Assembly (NCBI GenBank): GCA_036702865.1
Contig: DATNQD010000074.1
Coordinates: 1-64,000, forward strand
Reading direction: 5' to 3'
DNA: 64,000 nucleotides
Source of the DNA: Trichocoleus sp.
GTDB taxonomy: Bacteria > Cyanobacteriota > Cyanobacteriia > Elainellales > Elainellaceae
Positions 35,979-44,782 of the stretch are shown here, piece by piece. Within the stretch, counting starts at the first letter, position 1; every line of letters begins with the position of its first letter. The position numbers were made by a program, and so were the translations under genes. Below the pieces are notes generated by a model, which worked only from the letters and a program-made list of their open reading frames with translations, was not told the origin of the DNA and made no database searches.

Positions 35979-36266
35979 GGGCACTAGATAGAGAACGGTT
36001 TCTTTTGCTTTTCTGCTCTACTGTTCCTCTGCCCGTATAATCTTCATTCTTGTTTACAAACAGTCTCTTAGGATTGAGAGTCAACGGGTAGATTTTATTA
36101 AGTGAACACGCTTCCCGCCGCCAAACCCAGAGTCATTCTCTAAATCACCGAATCTGATCTTCAGGCAATCCTAATCCTGACGAACGAAATTTATGACCTA
36201 AAGCGATCAGAAGCAAGTAAAATACGATCCGCCAACCTAATTATTTGTTCGATCGCACAAAGACCC

Positions 36267-37349
36267 ATGACGAAGCAATACCGCATTACGCTATTACCAG
36301 GCGACGGGATTGGTCCCGAAATTTTGAACGTATCCGTGGCGGTGCTGAAGCAGGTGGGTCAGCTTGACAATTTGCAGTTTGAGTTTGAAGAGGCTTTGAT
36401 TGGCGGTGCTGCGATCGATGCAACCAATAGCCCATTACCTGAAGAAACCCTGGCAACTTGTCGCAAGAGTGATGCGGTTCTGCTGGCAGCGATCGGCGGC
36501 TACAAGTGGGACACGCTCCCCAATGCTCAGCGTCCAGAGCGAGGACTCTTGGGGTTACGGGCAGGTTTAGGGCTGTTTGCCAATTTGCGCCCTGCCAAGA
36601 TTCTGCCCCAGTTGATTGATGCCTCCAGCCTGAAGCGCGAGGTCGTGGAGGGGGTCGATATTATGGTCGTGCGCGAACTCACGGGCGGCATTTATTTTGG
36701 GCAGCCTAAAGGCATTTTTGAGTCTGAAACGGGTGAGAAGCGCGGCGTTAATACAATGGTCTACTCGGAAAGCGAAATCGATCGCATTGGACGAGTTGCT
36801 TTTGAAACAGCTCGCAAGCGGCAGGGAAGGCTCTGCTCAGTGGACAAGGCAAATGTGCTGGAGGTGTCGCAGCTTTGGCGCGATCGGATGACGAAGCTCT
36901 CCCCAGAATATGCAGATGTTGAGCTGTCTCACCTTTATGTAGACAATGCGGCAATGCAGTTGGTGCGCTATCCGAAGCAGTTTGACACGATTGTGACGGG
37001 CAACCTGTTTGGCGATATTCTCTCCGATGCAGCCGCGATGCTCACCGGAAGTATTGGCATGTTGCCTTCTGCCAGTCTGGGTGCTTCGGGTCCCGGCGTC
37101 TTTGAGCCTGTTCATGGCTCTGCTCCCGATATTGCTGGACAGGACAAAGCCAACCCGATCGCCCAAGTTTTGAGTGCCGCAATGATGCTGCGCTATGGAT
37201 TGGATGAGCCAAAAGCTGCGGATCGGATTGAGCAAGCTGTGCTAAAAGTGCTTGATGCAGGTTATCGAACTGGCGATATCATGTCGGAAGGCATGAAGGC
37301 AGTTGGCTGTCAGGCAATGGGTGACGCTCTGCTGGCAGCACTGGACTAA
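36267..37349 (+). CDS. leuB: 3-isopropylmalate dehydrogenase
   Basis: The 360-residue enzyme shows [11 protein letters not shown] at the start, [17 protein letters not shown] near 91 (substrate arginines), [15 protein letters not shown] near 134, [16 protein letters not shown] near 226, [17 protein letters not shown] and [18 protein letters not shown] near 277 (NAD site). It catalyses the third step of leucine synthesis. It lies about 200 bases downstream of the IS element, which could affect its promoter. Confidence 0.96.
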   Translation: MTKQYRITLLPGDGIGPEILNVSVAVLKQVGQLDNLQFEFEEALIGGAAIDATNSPLPEETLATCRKSDAVLLAAIGGYKWDTLPNAQRPERGLLGLRAGLGLFANLRPAKILPQLIDASSLKREVVEGVDIMVVRELTGGIYFGQPKGIFESETGEKRGVNTMVYSESEIDRIGRVAFETARKRQGRLCSVDKANVLEVSQLWRDRMTKLSPEYADVELSHLYVDNAAMQLVRYPKQFDTIVTGNLFGDILSDAAAMLTGSIGMLPSASLGASGPGVFEPVHGSAPDIAGQDKANPIAQVLSAAMMLRYGLDEPKAADRIEQAVLKVLDAGYRTGDIMSEGMKAVGCQAMGDALLAALD

Positions 37350-37426
37350 GAAATTCTGTGATTCCTTGCTGTAACCTGCCAAATGAATTAGAGTCTAGAG
37401 TCGAGTTCACCTAAAGGGACAGTCGC

Positions 37427-37696
37427 ATGGTCTATACATCCAAACGAGAGGTTAATGTGAGCAATCCGGCAGAGTCGCTCGATCTTTCCGCCCTGCTCGA
37501 CCCAGCTCTATTGCAGTCTGCCCGTCAGATCTATCGTACCTACTACGAAGTTCATCCGGATGAAGTCCAGCGTCCCCTTGGTGTTGCGATCGATCGGTTT
37601 AATCATCGTGGCAAGCTAATTTTCAATGGCAAGCCTGTTCTGCTGCCCAGAGAGTGCTTTATCCCCATCAGCCAGATTGAGCCAGGGCTACGCTAA
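37427..37696 (+). CDS. Small conserved-looking cyanobacterial protein, unknown
   Basis: The 89-residue protein has DLSALLDPALLQSARQIYRT, then VHPDEVQRPLGVAIDRFNHR and LIFNGKPVLLPRECFIPI. There is no membrane segment. The start may be ATG 37427 or GTG 37457, the latter 5 bases behind GAGAGG. I do not know the function. Confidence 0.65.
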   Translation: MVYTSKREVNVSNPAESLDLSALLDPALLQSARQIYRTYYEVHPDEVQRPLGVAIDRFNHRGKLIFNGKPVLLPRECFIPISQIEPGLR

Positions 37697-37924
37697 CGAG
37701 CCTGTTAATCTGTAGAGTGAAGCGGCTTGGAATGGAGTAGCGGCGCGATCGGTAGTTTGACAATGCCCCAAGCGCTATATTTCTGAGATAGGTTGATGCC
37801 AACTGCGGATTTCACGAGATACAGCAGATAAAGTGCAAGGCAAATCAGTCCCAAATGATAGAGCTGTTTCATTTACTTCTGGCTTGACCGTATTTTCCAC
37901 AGTATAGGCGTAACTTTTGTTTAC

Positions 37925-37984
37925 TGTCCCGACACTCGTTGTCCCGATATTCACTGTCCCGACACTCATTGTCCTGACACTGTG
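37925..37984. repeat. Four 15-bp tandem repeats before the PLP enzyme gene
   Basis: The units TGTCCCGACACTCGT, TGTCCCGATATTCAC, TGTCCCGACACTCAT and TGTCCTGACACTGTG occupy 37925-37984 with no spacer. The array ends 12 bases before the ATG at 37997, so it forms the 5' leader and displaces any ribosome-binding site. Confidence 0.85.
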
Positions 37985-37996
37985 TTACCCGTTGCA

Positions 37997-38962
37997 ATGA
38001 ACTCCTCTCTTCCCCCCGTTTGTCATGCTGACATTGAAGCAGCTGCCCGACGGCTCAAAGACCAGGCACATCTCACGCCTGTTAAAACTTCAAGCACTGT
38101 CAACGATCGCACCCAAGCACAGGTTTTCTTTAAGTGTGAGAATTTTCAGCGCACCGGATCGTTTAAGTTTCGAGGCGCTTACAATGCTCTGGCACAACTC
38201 ACTCCAGCCCAGCGACAGCAAGGCGTTCTTGCCTATTCTTCGGGAAACCATGCTCAAGCGGTTGCCCTTGCCGGAAAGCTGCTAGAGATCCCCACGACGA
38301 TCATCATGCCGCAGGATGCACCTGCCGTGAAGCAAGCCGCAACGCGAGGCTATGGAGCAGAGGTCATTTTGTATGATCGCGCCACAACCGATCGCGAAGC
38401 CCTCTGTCAGCAAATTGCCCAGGAACGAGGCGCAACCGTAATTCCACCTTACAATCATCCCCAGGTGATCGCTGGACAGGGAACTGCCGCAAAAGAGCTG
38501 TTTGAAGCAGTAGGTGCGCTGGATCTGCTGTTAGTTTGCTGCGGGGGTGGGGGTTTACTGTCAGGCAGTGCCATTGCTGCTCATGCGCACTCGCCCAACT
38601 GCCGAGTCATCGGGGTAGAGCCTGATCGCGCTGATGACGCAACTCGCTCTTTCCGCACAAAAACCCTACAAACCGTTCACAACCCCGATACGATCGCCGA
38701 CGGAGCCAGAACGCCTTTTCTAGGAACGCTGACTTTTCCGCTCGTGCTGCACTACGTCCATGACATGATCACTGTTTCCGATGAAGCCCTGCTGCGATCG
38801 ATGTTTTTCCTCTGGGAACGGCTCAAAATTGTGGTAGAACCCACTGGCGCTCTCGCAGCAACGCCCCTACTTGAAGGAATCATTCAAGCCCCCGGTCAGC
38901 GAATTGGCGTGATCATCAGCGGTGGCAATGTCGATTTTACTCAAATGCTTAAACGGCTTTAG
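37997..38962 (+). CDS. Threonine dehydratase/serine racemase-like PLP enzyme
   Basis: The 321-residue fold-type II PLP enzyme has its PLP lysine in RTGSFKFRGAYNAL near residue 52, SSGNHAQAVALAG near 78, the phosphate-binding CCGGGGLLSGSAIA near 178, and ISGGNVDFTQML at the end. It lacks the regulatory ACT domain of IlvA, so it resembles serine racemase or threo-3-hydroxyaspartate ammonia-lyase. The upstream GTG 37982 lies inside a tandem repeat and is less likely the start. Confidence 0.85.
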   Translation: MNSSLPPVCHADIEAAARRLKDQAHLTPVKTSSTVNDRTQAQVFFKCENFQRTGSFKFRGAYNALAQLTPAQRQQGVLAYSSGNHAQAVALAGKLLEIPTTIIMPQDAPAVKQAATRGYGAEVILYDRATTDREALCQQIAQERGATVIPPYNHPQVIAGQGTAAKELFEAVGALDLLLVCCGGGGLLSGSAIAAHAHSPNCRVIGVEPDRADDATRSFRTKTLQTVHNPDTIADGARTPFLGTLTFPLVLHYVHDMITVSDEALLRSMFFLWERLKIVVEPTGALAATPLLEGIIQAPGQRIGVIISGGNVDFTQMLKRL

Positions 38963-39041
38963 GCTGGCTCACCACTGGCAAAGCACTCCTCTGGCAAATT
39001 AATGTCATACTAGAAGCAAAAGTTAAAGTTTTGTAACTCTC

Positions 39042-39653
39042 TTGACTCCAGCCATCAGACCCATCCAGAGTCTTATCGTACCGACCGATTGGTACGCCCT
39101 TCAGCCTTTATGGGAAGGCGATGAAACGGAGGTGCAGCAAGGGCTACCTCACGAACAACTCGCCCCAGCCTGGCAGATGCTTCTCTTAGGAGACGGTTCA
39201 CCCACCCGACATTTGCAGCTCTTGACTGGAGAGCCGACGGAGGTGGATGTGATTGATATGTCGCTGATTGGTGATCTGCCAGACGGGGCACCAGCGGTAA
39301 TCCAGGCAGTTCCAAGCCCCTGGTTGAGGCGGCAGGTTTGGCTCCGCACGCCTTCTGGACAACGGCTCGCCTATGCCACCTCCTGGTGGGAAGCCAGCCA
39401 TGTCGATGAATATCTGCAAAATCGATCGCTCCCCATTTGGGCAAATTTGGCTCGCCTCCGCACAGAGCTATATCGCGATATTCAAGGGATACACTACGGG
39501 CATTCTCAGCCATTGGCGCGAGCCTTTGAGCAATCAGGACCTTTTTGGGGAAGGCACTACCTGTTCTGGCATCACGGCAAGCCCATCACTTTAATCTATG
39601 AAGTATTTTCACCCTACCTACAAAAATATCTGGGTCAGGCAAAGTCAAGCTAA
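39042..39653 (+). CDS. Chorismate lyase (cyanobacterial type)
   Basis: The 203-residue protein has the family end GPFWGRHYLFWHHGKPITLI followed by YEVFSP, with PSPWLRRQVWLRTPSGQRLA in the middle. It converts chorismate to 4-hydroxybenzoate, the head-group precursor of plastoquinone in cyanobacteria. The only start near the conserved N-terminus is TTG 39042; a non-ATG start is inferred, not proven. Confidence 0.85.
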   Translation: MTPAIRPIQSLIVPTDWYALQPLWEGDETEVQQGLPHEQLAPAWQMLLLGDGSPTRHLQLLTGEPTEVDVIDMSLIGDLPDGAPAVIQAVPSPWLRRQVWLRTPSGQRLAYATSWWEASHVDEYLQNRSLPIWANLARLRTELYRDIQGIHYGHSQPLARAFEQSGPFWGRHYLFWHHGKPITLIYEVFSPYLQKYLGQAKSS

Positions 39654-39734
39654 ATGGCTGGTTCACCCGTTCCAATTTGCCGATTTAAACTGGATCTGGA
39701 ATGGCTGGGACAAAATGTCCTTTGAAGAGTAAGC

Positions 39735-40586
39735 ATGAAGCTTTTAATTAGCAACGACGACGGCATTTTCTCTTTGGGAATTCGGACACTGGCAAATACC
39801 CTTGCTGCAGCCGGACATCAAATTACAGTGGTTGCACCGGATCGAGAGCGATCGGCAACCGGGCATGGTCTGACGCTGCATCAGCCAATCCGGGCAAATC
39901 GCGTTGAGACAGGGTTTGATCCAGCGATCGATGCCTGGGCTTGTTCGGGCACGCCGTCTGATTGTGTCAAACTGGCACTGGGTGCATTGCTGGAAAGCCC
40001 ACCAGAGATGGTGCTGTCGGGGATTAATCATGGCTCTAATCTGGGCACTGATGTCCTGTACTCTGGAACGGTTTCAGCGGCAATGGAAGGGGTGATTGAG
40101 GGCATTCCGGGTATTGCCTTAAGTTTGACTAGCTTTTCTTCTCAGGAATTTCAGCCTGCGGCAAATTTTGCCCAAACCTTGCTCGAATCCCTGGAGAAAA
40201 CGCCGCTACCTCACCTCATGCTGCTCAATGTCAATGTTCCTGCTGTGCCTGCCTCAGACATTGCTGGGGTTGCTTTCACCCGGCAGGGAGTTCGGCGCTA
40301 TGTTGATCAGTTTGAAAAACGGGTCGATCCGCGCGGTAAAACCTACTACTGGTTGGCAGGCGAACTTTTGGAAGACGTAGACCAAACCGAACTGGCAGCC
40401 GCAGAGCAGGCGAAGTTAGAGGCGATCGGGGCAGGGATGCACTGGCTACATCAAATTCCAACAGATGTTGAGTCCATTCGACAGAACTACATCACCATTA
40501 CCCCGCTACAATACAATCTCACCTGTGCTTCTGGGCTGTGGAATTTGCAGGACTGGCATCTGAACCTGAAGCCCCTTAGACAGTGA
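39735..40586 (+). CDS. surE: 5'/3'-nucleotidase SurE
   Basis: The 283-residue protein begins [20 protein letters not shown] with the metal-binding NDDG, followed by [34 protein letters not shown] and [20 protein letters not shown]. It is a survival phosphatase that dephosphorylates nucleoside monophosphates and short polyphosphate. It is slightly longer than the usual 250-270 residues owing to its C-terminus. Confidence 0.95.
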   Translation: MKLLISNDDGIFSLGIRTLANTLAAAGHQITVVAPDRERSATGHGLTLHQPIRANRVETGFDPAIDAWACSGTPSDCVKLALGALLESPPEMVLSGINHGSNLGTDVLYSGTVSAAMEGVIEGIPGIALSLTSFSSQEFQPAANFAQTLLESLEKTPLPHLMLLNVNVPAVPASDIAGVAFTRQGVRRYVDQFEKRVDPRGKTYYWLAGELLEDVDQTELAAAEQAKLEAIGAGMHWLHQIPTDVESIRQNYITITPLQYNLTCASGLWNLQDWHLNLKPLRQ

Positions 40587-40767
40587 AACGAAAAGCACCA
40601 GAAAAAGTTCTGGATGATCTAGATGGGGATGAGAGTTACAGATTAGACTAGAGCAGGGCATCATGCTCTCCTCATGAATTGGAATCTTTGTCAATTGGAT
40701 GGGCAGACTAAAAGTAGGTCATCCTCAGACTGCTACTAAAGCTCCGTAGAATCCGGCAAGACATCGC

Positions 40768-41670
40768 ATGGCTAATAGTCAACAGCAATTTACGGTTCGC
40801 TTTTGGGGTGTTAGAGGCAGTATTGCCTGTCCTGGCTCCAGCACCGTGCGCTATGGCGGGAACACTTCCTGTATTGAAATGCGCGTTGGGGGAAAAATTC
40901 TGGTGTTCGACGGCGGAACCGGGTTAAGAGTCTTAGGACAGACCCTACTGCGAGAGATGCCGCTGGAAGGACATTTATTCTTCACGCATTCGCACTGGGA
41001 TCACATCCAAGGTTTTCCCTTTTTTGTCCCTGCTTTCGTCAAAGCAAACCGCTTTCATATCTATGGCACGATCGCCCCAAACGGCTCAACGATCGAGCAA
41101 CGTCTCAATGACCAGATGCTGCACCCGAACTTCCCAGTGCCGCTACAAATTATGGGGGCTGATCTAAAGTTTCGCGATATCGAAATTGGTGAAACAGTCG
41201 ATTTGGGGGATGTTGTCGTTGAGAGCGCCCTGCTAAATCATCCGGGTGAAGCAGTTGGGTATCGGGTGAACTGGAACGGCTATGCTGCTGCTTATATTAC
41301 GGACACAGAGCATTTCCCCGATCGCCTGGATGAAAATGTCTTGTTGCTGGCTCGTAATGCCGATGTGATGATCTACGACGCCACCTATACTGACGCTGAA
41401 TATTACTCTGAAAAAGCAAGCAAGGTGGGTTGGGGGCATTCCACTTGGCAGGAAGCGGTAAAAGTTGCTAAGGCAGCCAGAGTGAAAAAGCTGGTAATTT
41501 TCCATCATGACCCCCTGCATGATGATGATTTTATGGATCAGATCCGGGATGATACAGCGTTGGCGTTCCCTAACAGTGTCGTTGCTTGGGAAGGTTTAGA
41601 AATTGATGTTTTGAACGTTATGCCTGCTGTTTCCCCTGCTGCACTCGAAGCCAACCAAGTCTCTGCCTGA
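40768..41670 (+). CDS. MBL-fold metal-dependent hydrolase
   Basis: The 300-residue metallo-beta-lactamase-fold protein has FTVRFWGVRGSIACPGSSTV at the start, a metal site THSHWDHIQGFPFF near residue 73, ITDTEHFPDR near 178 and IFHHDPLHDDDFMDQI near 247. This type is common next to two-component or cyclic-nucleotide systems, but the substrate is unknown. It is separated by 3 bases from the DCC-family gene, so the two form an operon. Confidence 0.9.
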   Translation: MANSQQQFTVRFWGVRGSIACPGSSTVRYGGNTSCIEMRVGGKILVFDGGTGLRVLGQTLLREMPLEGHLFFTHSHWDHIQGFPFFVPAFVKANRFHIYGTIAPNGSTIEQRLNDQMLHPNFPVPLQIMGADLKFRDIEIGETVDLGDVVVESALLNHPGEAVGYRVNWNGYAAAYITDTEHFPDRLDENVLLLARNADVMIYDATYTDAEYYSEKASKVGWGHSTWQEAVKVAKAARVKKLVIFHHDPLHDDDFMDQIRDDTALAFPNSVVAWEGLEIDVLNVMPAVSPAALEANQVSA

Positions 41671-41673
41671 TTC

Positions 41674-42195
41674 ATGAGTCAACCCGCAATGCCTCCTTCG
41701 CCCTCCTCTCCTGCATCTGCTGAAATTGCCCAATCACCGATTTGTCCGACCTGGCAAATTAAACTCCTATATGACGGTCAATGTCCGCTCTGTATGCGAG
41801 AAGTGAACTTTTTGCGAAAACGAGACGCCGATCGAGGGCGAGTTGCTTTTGTTGATATTGCCGCAGATGACTACAACCCAGATGCAAACGGGGGCGTTTC
41901 CTTTAAGGCAGCAATGGGTCGGATTCATGCTGTCTTACCTGATGGAACGATTCTCAGAAATGTGGCAGTGTTTCGCCGAGTCTATGAAGTCTTGGGTATG
42001 GGTTGGGTTTACGCAGCGACCAAGCTACCGCTGATTGGTGCTTTCGTTGATACAGTCTATGGGCTGTGGGCTGACAAACGGCTGGCACTCACCGGACGAG
42101 CGAATTTAGCGACCCTCGTTGCCGATCGCCAGAGACGGCTCACCTGTTCAGAAGAGCGCTGTCGCCTGAATGAAAATGACCCGGATGATAAATGA
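41674..42195 (+). CDS. DCC-family (DUF393) thiol-disulfide oxidoreductase-like protein
   Basis: The 173-residue protein has LLYDGQCPLCMREVNFLRKR near residue 30, the DxxCxxC motif of the DCC family, and RIHAVLPDGTILRNVAVFRR and VYEVLGMGWVYAATKLPLIG later. The first 28 residues are Pro/Ser-rich and unstructured. It is a probable redox partner of unknown substrate, cotranscribed with the MBL protein. Confidence 0.88.
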   Translation: MSQPAMPPSPSSPASAEIAQSPICPTWQIKLLYDGQCPLCMREVNFLRKRDADRGRVAFVDIAADDYNPDANGGVSFKAAMGRIHAVLPDGTILRNVAVFRRVYEVLGMGWVYAATKLPLIGAFVDTVYGLWADKRLALTGRANLATLVADRQRRLTCSEERCRLNENDPDDK

Positions 42196-42286
42196 CCTGG
42201 ATAAAAATGGCAATTAGCCGGAAGCGCAACGAATCGAGTCACTGAGACAGGCGATAAATCTCTTGAGATGTGTCAAAATGTAAAGC

Positions 42287-43264
42287 GTGTGGATTACTTC
42301 ATCACTAACGACGGTTAAAACTCCGACTTCTGTTGCTCTAGGGAACTTTGATGGCGTTCACCGAGGGCATCAGCAAGTTATTGAGCCGATTTTGACGGAT
42401 GCTTCTGGGATTCGATTTGGCACAGACGAACGTATCTCACCCCCTAATTCCCAACATTCAACGGTTGTCACGTTCCGTCCTCATCCCCGCGAATTTTTTA
42501 CTGGCGAGCATCGATCGTTGCTAACCCCACTAGAAGAAAAAATTACTGTACTTCGATCGCTTGGCGTCGAACAGCTTGTTTTACTCCCCTTTAATGAAGC
42601 TGTAGCAAATCTCACGCCAGAAGGATTTGTTCGATCGATTCTAGTCAATCAGCTACAAGTTGAGCGGATTAGCGTTGGGCAAGATTTTTGCTTTGGACGA
42701 CATCGATCGGGAACAGCAGTTGATTTACAAACCATTGCAGCTCAATATCAGATTCCTGTGGAAATTGTGCCATTGCATCTTTGTGAGGGTGAACGAATCA
42801 GCAGTTCTGCTATCCGAGAGGCTTTGAGCAGTGGAGATTTGGAACGCGCCAATCGGCTATTGGGCAGACCCTATCTGTTGGTTGGGCAGGTGGTTCAGGG
42901 ACAGCAGCTTGGACGGACGATCGGGTTTCCTACTGCAAATCTCAAATTGCCCAGTGAGAAGTTTGTCCCTCGGACAGGCGTTTATAGCGTTTGGGTGTCT
43001 TGTCCAACAGTCACTTCAGGGCAAATGATTCGAGGCGTGATGAACATTGGCTATCGTCCTACGGTTGAAGGAAAGCAACAGACGATTGAGGTTCATTTGC
43101 TAGACTGGTCAGGCGATTTGTATGGGCAGACTTTAAGCGTCAGTCTGGATAGTTTTTTGCGTCCAGAACAGAAGTTTGCCTCACTCGACGAACTCAAAGC
43201 GCAAATTCAGAAAGATTGTGCAGCCGCTCAAATGACTTTAGCAACCACAAATTTGCCGGGATAA
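42287..43264 (+). CDS. ribF: Bifunctional riboflavin kinase/FAD synthetase
   Basis: The 325-residue protein has the nucleotidyltransferase motif ALGNFDGVHRGHQQVIEPIL near residue 17, VGQDFCFGRHRSGT near 131, ISSSAIREALSSGDL near 169 and the flavokinase motif LGRTIGFPTANLKLP near 207. It phosphorylates riboflavin to FMN and adenylates it to FAD. The start is GTG 42287; no ATG precedes the conserved N-terminus. Confidence 0.95.
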   Translation: MWITSSLTTVKTPTSVALGNFDGVHRGHQQVIEPILTDASGIRFGTDERISPPNSQHSTVVTFRPHPREFFTGEHRSLLTPLEEKITVLRSLGVEQLVLLPFNEAVANLTPEGFVRSILVNQLQVERISVGQDFCFGRHRSGTAVDLQTIAAQYQIPVEIVPLHLCEGERISSSAIREALSSGDLERANRLLGRPYLLVGQVVQGQQLGRTIGFPTANLKLPSEKFVPRTGVYSVWVSCPTVTSGQMIRGVMNIGYRPTVEGKQQTIEVHLLDWSGDLYGQTLSVSLDSFLRPEQKFASLDELKAQIQKDCAAAQMTLATTNLPG

Positions 43265-43504
43265 CATTTTGCCGGGATAACATTGCTGCTATCTATCAGC
43301 ACAATTGAGATCAATCAATCCTAGATCGATTGATTAAAAACTTCTTTCGCTTCTTTCCTGTTTCCGGCCTTTTACCAGTTACCCCGTATCCTCTACCCCC
43401 TTTGGGTACTCTTAAATACAATCTCCGAAAATGATTGGAGCCGGGTTGGAGTTCTCTTCAGAACAGTGAAAGTTCACTACCCAATCAATCTAAGGAGTTT
43501 AACC

Positions 43505-43747
43505 ATGTCTGCATTTGATTGTTATTACGAAACTGCTTGCGAATACACTGTTGCAATTAAGCTCAACGTTCCTATTTTTCTTGAGCCTCATGTTCTAGTT
43601 CGTCCTGCACCTTGCGTTAAGCAAAAGTTTCCAGTCTATCTTGAACCTGACCTTTATTTACAGCCCGAAGTGCAAGCAGCACCTCCTGTTTGTCTTCCTC
43701 AACATGGTTATCATCGGGAAGAATTACCCGCACATGAAATGTCATAA
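43505..43747 (+). CDS. Small cysteine-containing protein, paralogue A
   Basis: 80 residues, behind AAGGAGTTTAACC. It begins MSAFDCYYETACEYTVAIKL and contains two similar half-repeats, NVPIFLEPHVLVRPAPC and FPVYLEPDLYLQPEVQAAPP followed by VC. The alternating hydrophobic residues suggest short beta strands. Four cysteines are spaced through the protein; there is no signal peptide. Paralogue B lies 340 bases downstream and a collagen-tailed membrane protein follows. The family is unknown to me; a structural, self-associating role is possible. A longer frame from 43466 is rejected. Confidence 0.75.
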   Translation: MSAFDCYYETACEYTVAIKLNVPIFLEPHVLVRPAPCVKQKFPVYLEPDLYLQPEVQAAPPVCLPQHGYHREELPAHEMS

Positions 43748-44086
43748 TTTATTAGTTTGTTAACTCATAAAGCTCTCATTTAGCTCACTTATTACACACC
43801 CTTTCAAAAGAGATCTTCCATCAAAACTGATAGGAACGATCTCTTTTTTTATTGTAGAGGATAGATCATTCATGACAGAAGCTAGAGCTGAACGACAGCC
43901 CTAACAACGCTTTCTCAAGCGGGATGTTCTGATTTTAGTGACGATCGCCATATTTTTAATACTTAGTACCCTTCCGGGTTATCTTCCTTAAACTATCCGA
44001 AAAGCATCCTTCTTTAGATGGAGTTCACTTTAGAGCAAATCAAACAAGCAACACTCATTACCCAACTACTGAAAGGAGCCCATATC
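43748..44086. other. Spacer between the paralogues with terminator and second promoter
   Basis: It holds the terminator at 43807-43850, a short AT-rich stretch and the leader of paralogue B. GGAGTTC, then CAAATCA and ACTCATTACCCAACTA resemble the leader of paralogue A (GGAGTTC, TTCACTACCCAATCAAT), so the duplication included the promoter region. Confidence 0.5.
43807..43850 (+). terminator. Rho-independent terminator of paralogue A
   Basis: AAAGAGATC and GATCTCTTT pair perfectly over 9 bp, with a 22-nt loop, and lead into a T tract ending at 43850. Confidence 0.85.
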
Positions 44087-44329
44087 ATGTCTAAAGCATT
44101 TGATTGTTATTACGAAACAGCTTGCGAATATACGATTGCAATTAAGTTAAATGTTCCTATTTTTGTAGAGCCTCACGTTCTCATTAAGCCAGCGCCTTGT
44201 GTAAAACAAAAACTTCCTGTCTATCTTGAGCCAGAGATTTATCTACAACCTGAAGTACAAGCAGCACCTCCTGTTTGCATCCCTCAAGAAGTTTGCGAAC
44301 GCTCTGAAGGTTCCGCCTATAAAAGTTAG
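44087..44329 (+). CDS. Small cysteine-containing protein, paralogue B
   Basis: 80 residues, nearly the same as paralogue A over its first 65: MSKAFDCYYETACEYTIAIK, NVPIFVEPHVLIKPAPC, LPVYLEPEIYLQPEVQAAPP. Differences are mostly conservative (V/I, R/K, D/E), while the last 15 residues have diverged (QEVCERSEGSAYKS) and add a fifth cysteine. GAAAGGAGCCCATATC precedes the ATG at 44087. No terminator separates it from the collagen-tailed gene 60 bases downstream, so these two are probably co-transcribed. Confidence 0.75.
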   Translation: MSKAFDCYYETACEYTIAIKLNVPIFVEPHVLIKPAPCVKQKLPVYLEPEIYLQPEVQAAPPVCIPQEVCERSEGSAYKS

Positions 44330-44389
44330 ATAATTTATTTCTTTTAGGTTCTTATTTTATTTGCTTCTCTCACCACCAAGGAGTCATCT

Positions 44390-44782
44390 ATGAACGAACA
44401 ATCTCGCCCATCCCAAAGATCTCAATATCAAGTTATTTCTCAGCCTCAAAAACACTCTATCTGGACTGAAGCAACTCCTTGTTCCTCCCCTATCTATCCG
44501 CCAAATCCCTGCCCTCCTCCTAAGGCTCCCTGTAACTGCGGTGGCTGCACGCAAATCATTACGCCACACCGCAATCCCGTCCATCGGACTTCTTGGGCTT
44601 TGCTCGGTCTGTCATCCCTTCTGTTTCTCTGTAGCTTGCTCTCTAGCTTTCTGCTGCTCTCCTTCCCGCTGAAGCCTGTTGTTTCGCAAGGTATTGGAAC
44701 CCAAGGACCTGCTGGACCTCAAGGGCCCGCCGGACCCGCTGGACCGATTGGATCTCAACAACCCCCGGCAGCCCTTTGGTAA
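44390..44782 (+). CDS. Membrane protein with cysteine-rich head and collagen-like tail
   Basis: 130 residues in three parts. Residues 30-55 are Pro/Cys-rich (CPPPKAPCNCGGC). A strong membrane helix spans about 69-91 (ALLGLSSLLFLCSLLSSFLL). Residues 103-123 are seven uninterrupted Gly-X-Y triplets (GTQGPAGPQGPAGPAGPIG and on). Such triplets form collagen triple helices, so the protein may trimerise and expose its tail outside the membrane. CACCAAGGAGTCATCT precedes the ATG. It follows two paralogous small cysteine proteins, which may be its partners. I know no named family with this arrangement. Confidence 0.75.
   Translation: MNEQSRPSQRSQYQVISQPQKHSIWTEATPCSSPIYPPNPCPPPKAPCNCGGCTQIITPHRNPVHRTSWALLGLSSLLFLCSLLSSFLLLSFPLKPVVSQGIGTQGPAGPQGPAGPAGPIGSQQPPAALW

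Larger units (their letters stand above)
35155..36067 (-). mobile_element. IS5-family insertion sequence, complete, 913 bp
   Basis: The element is bounded by perfect 16-bp inverted repeats, GAGACTGTTTGTAAAC at 35155-35170 and its complement at 36052-36067. TTA flanks it on both sides (35152-35154 and 36068-36070), the 3-bp target duplication typical of the IS1031 group of IS5. Inside are two overlapping minus-strand frames that together make a DDE transposase. The intact ends and duplication suggest recent insertion. Confidence 0.93.

Noticed and set aside
37925-37984. Possible CRISPR array or iteron origin
   Set aside because: The units are contiguous and only four; no replication gene or AT-rich region is near.
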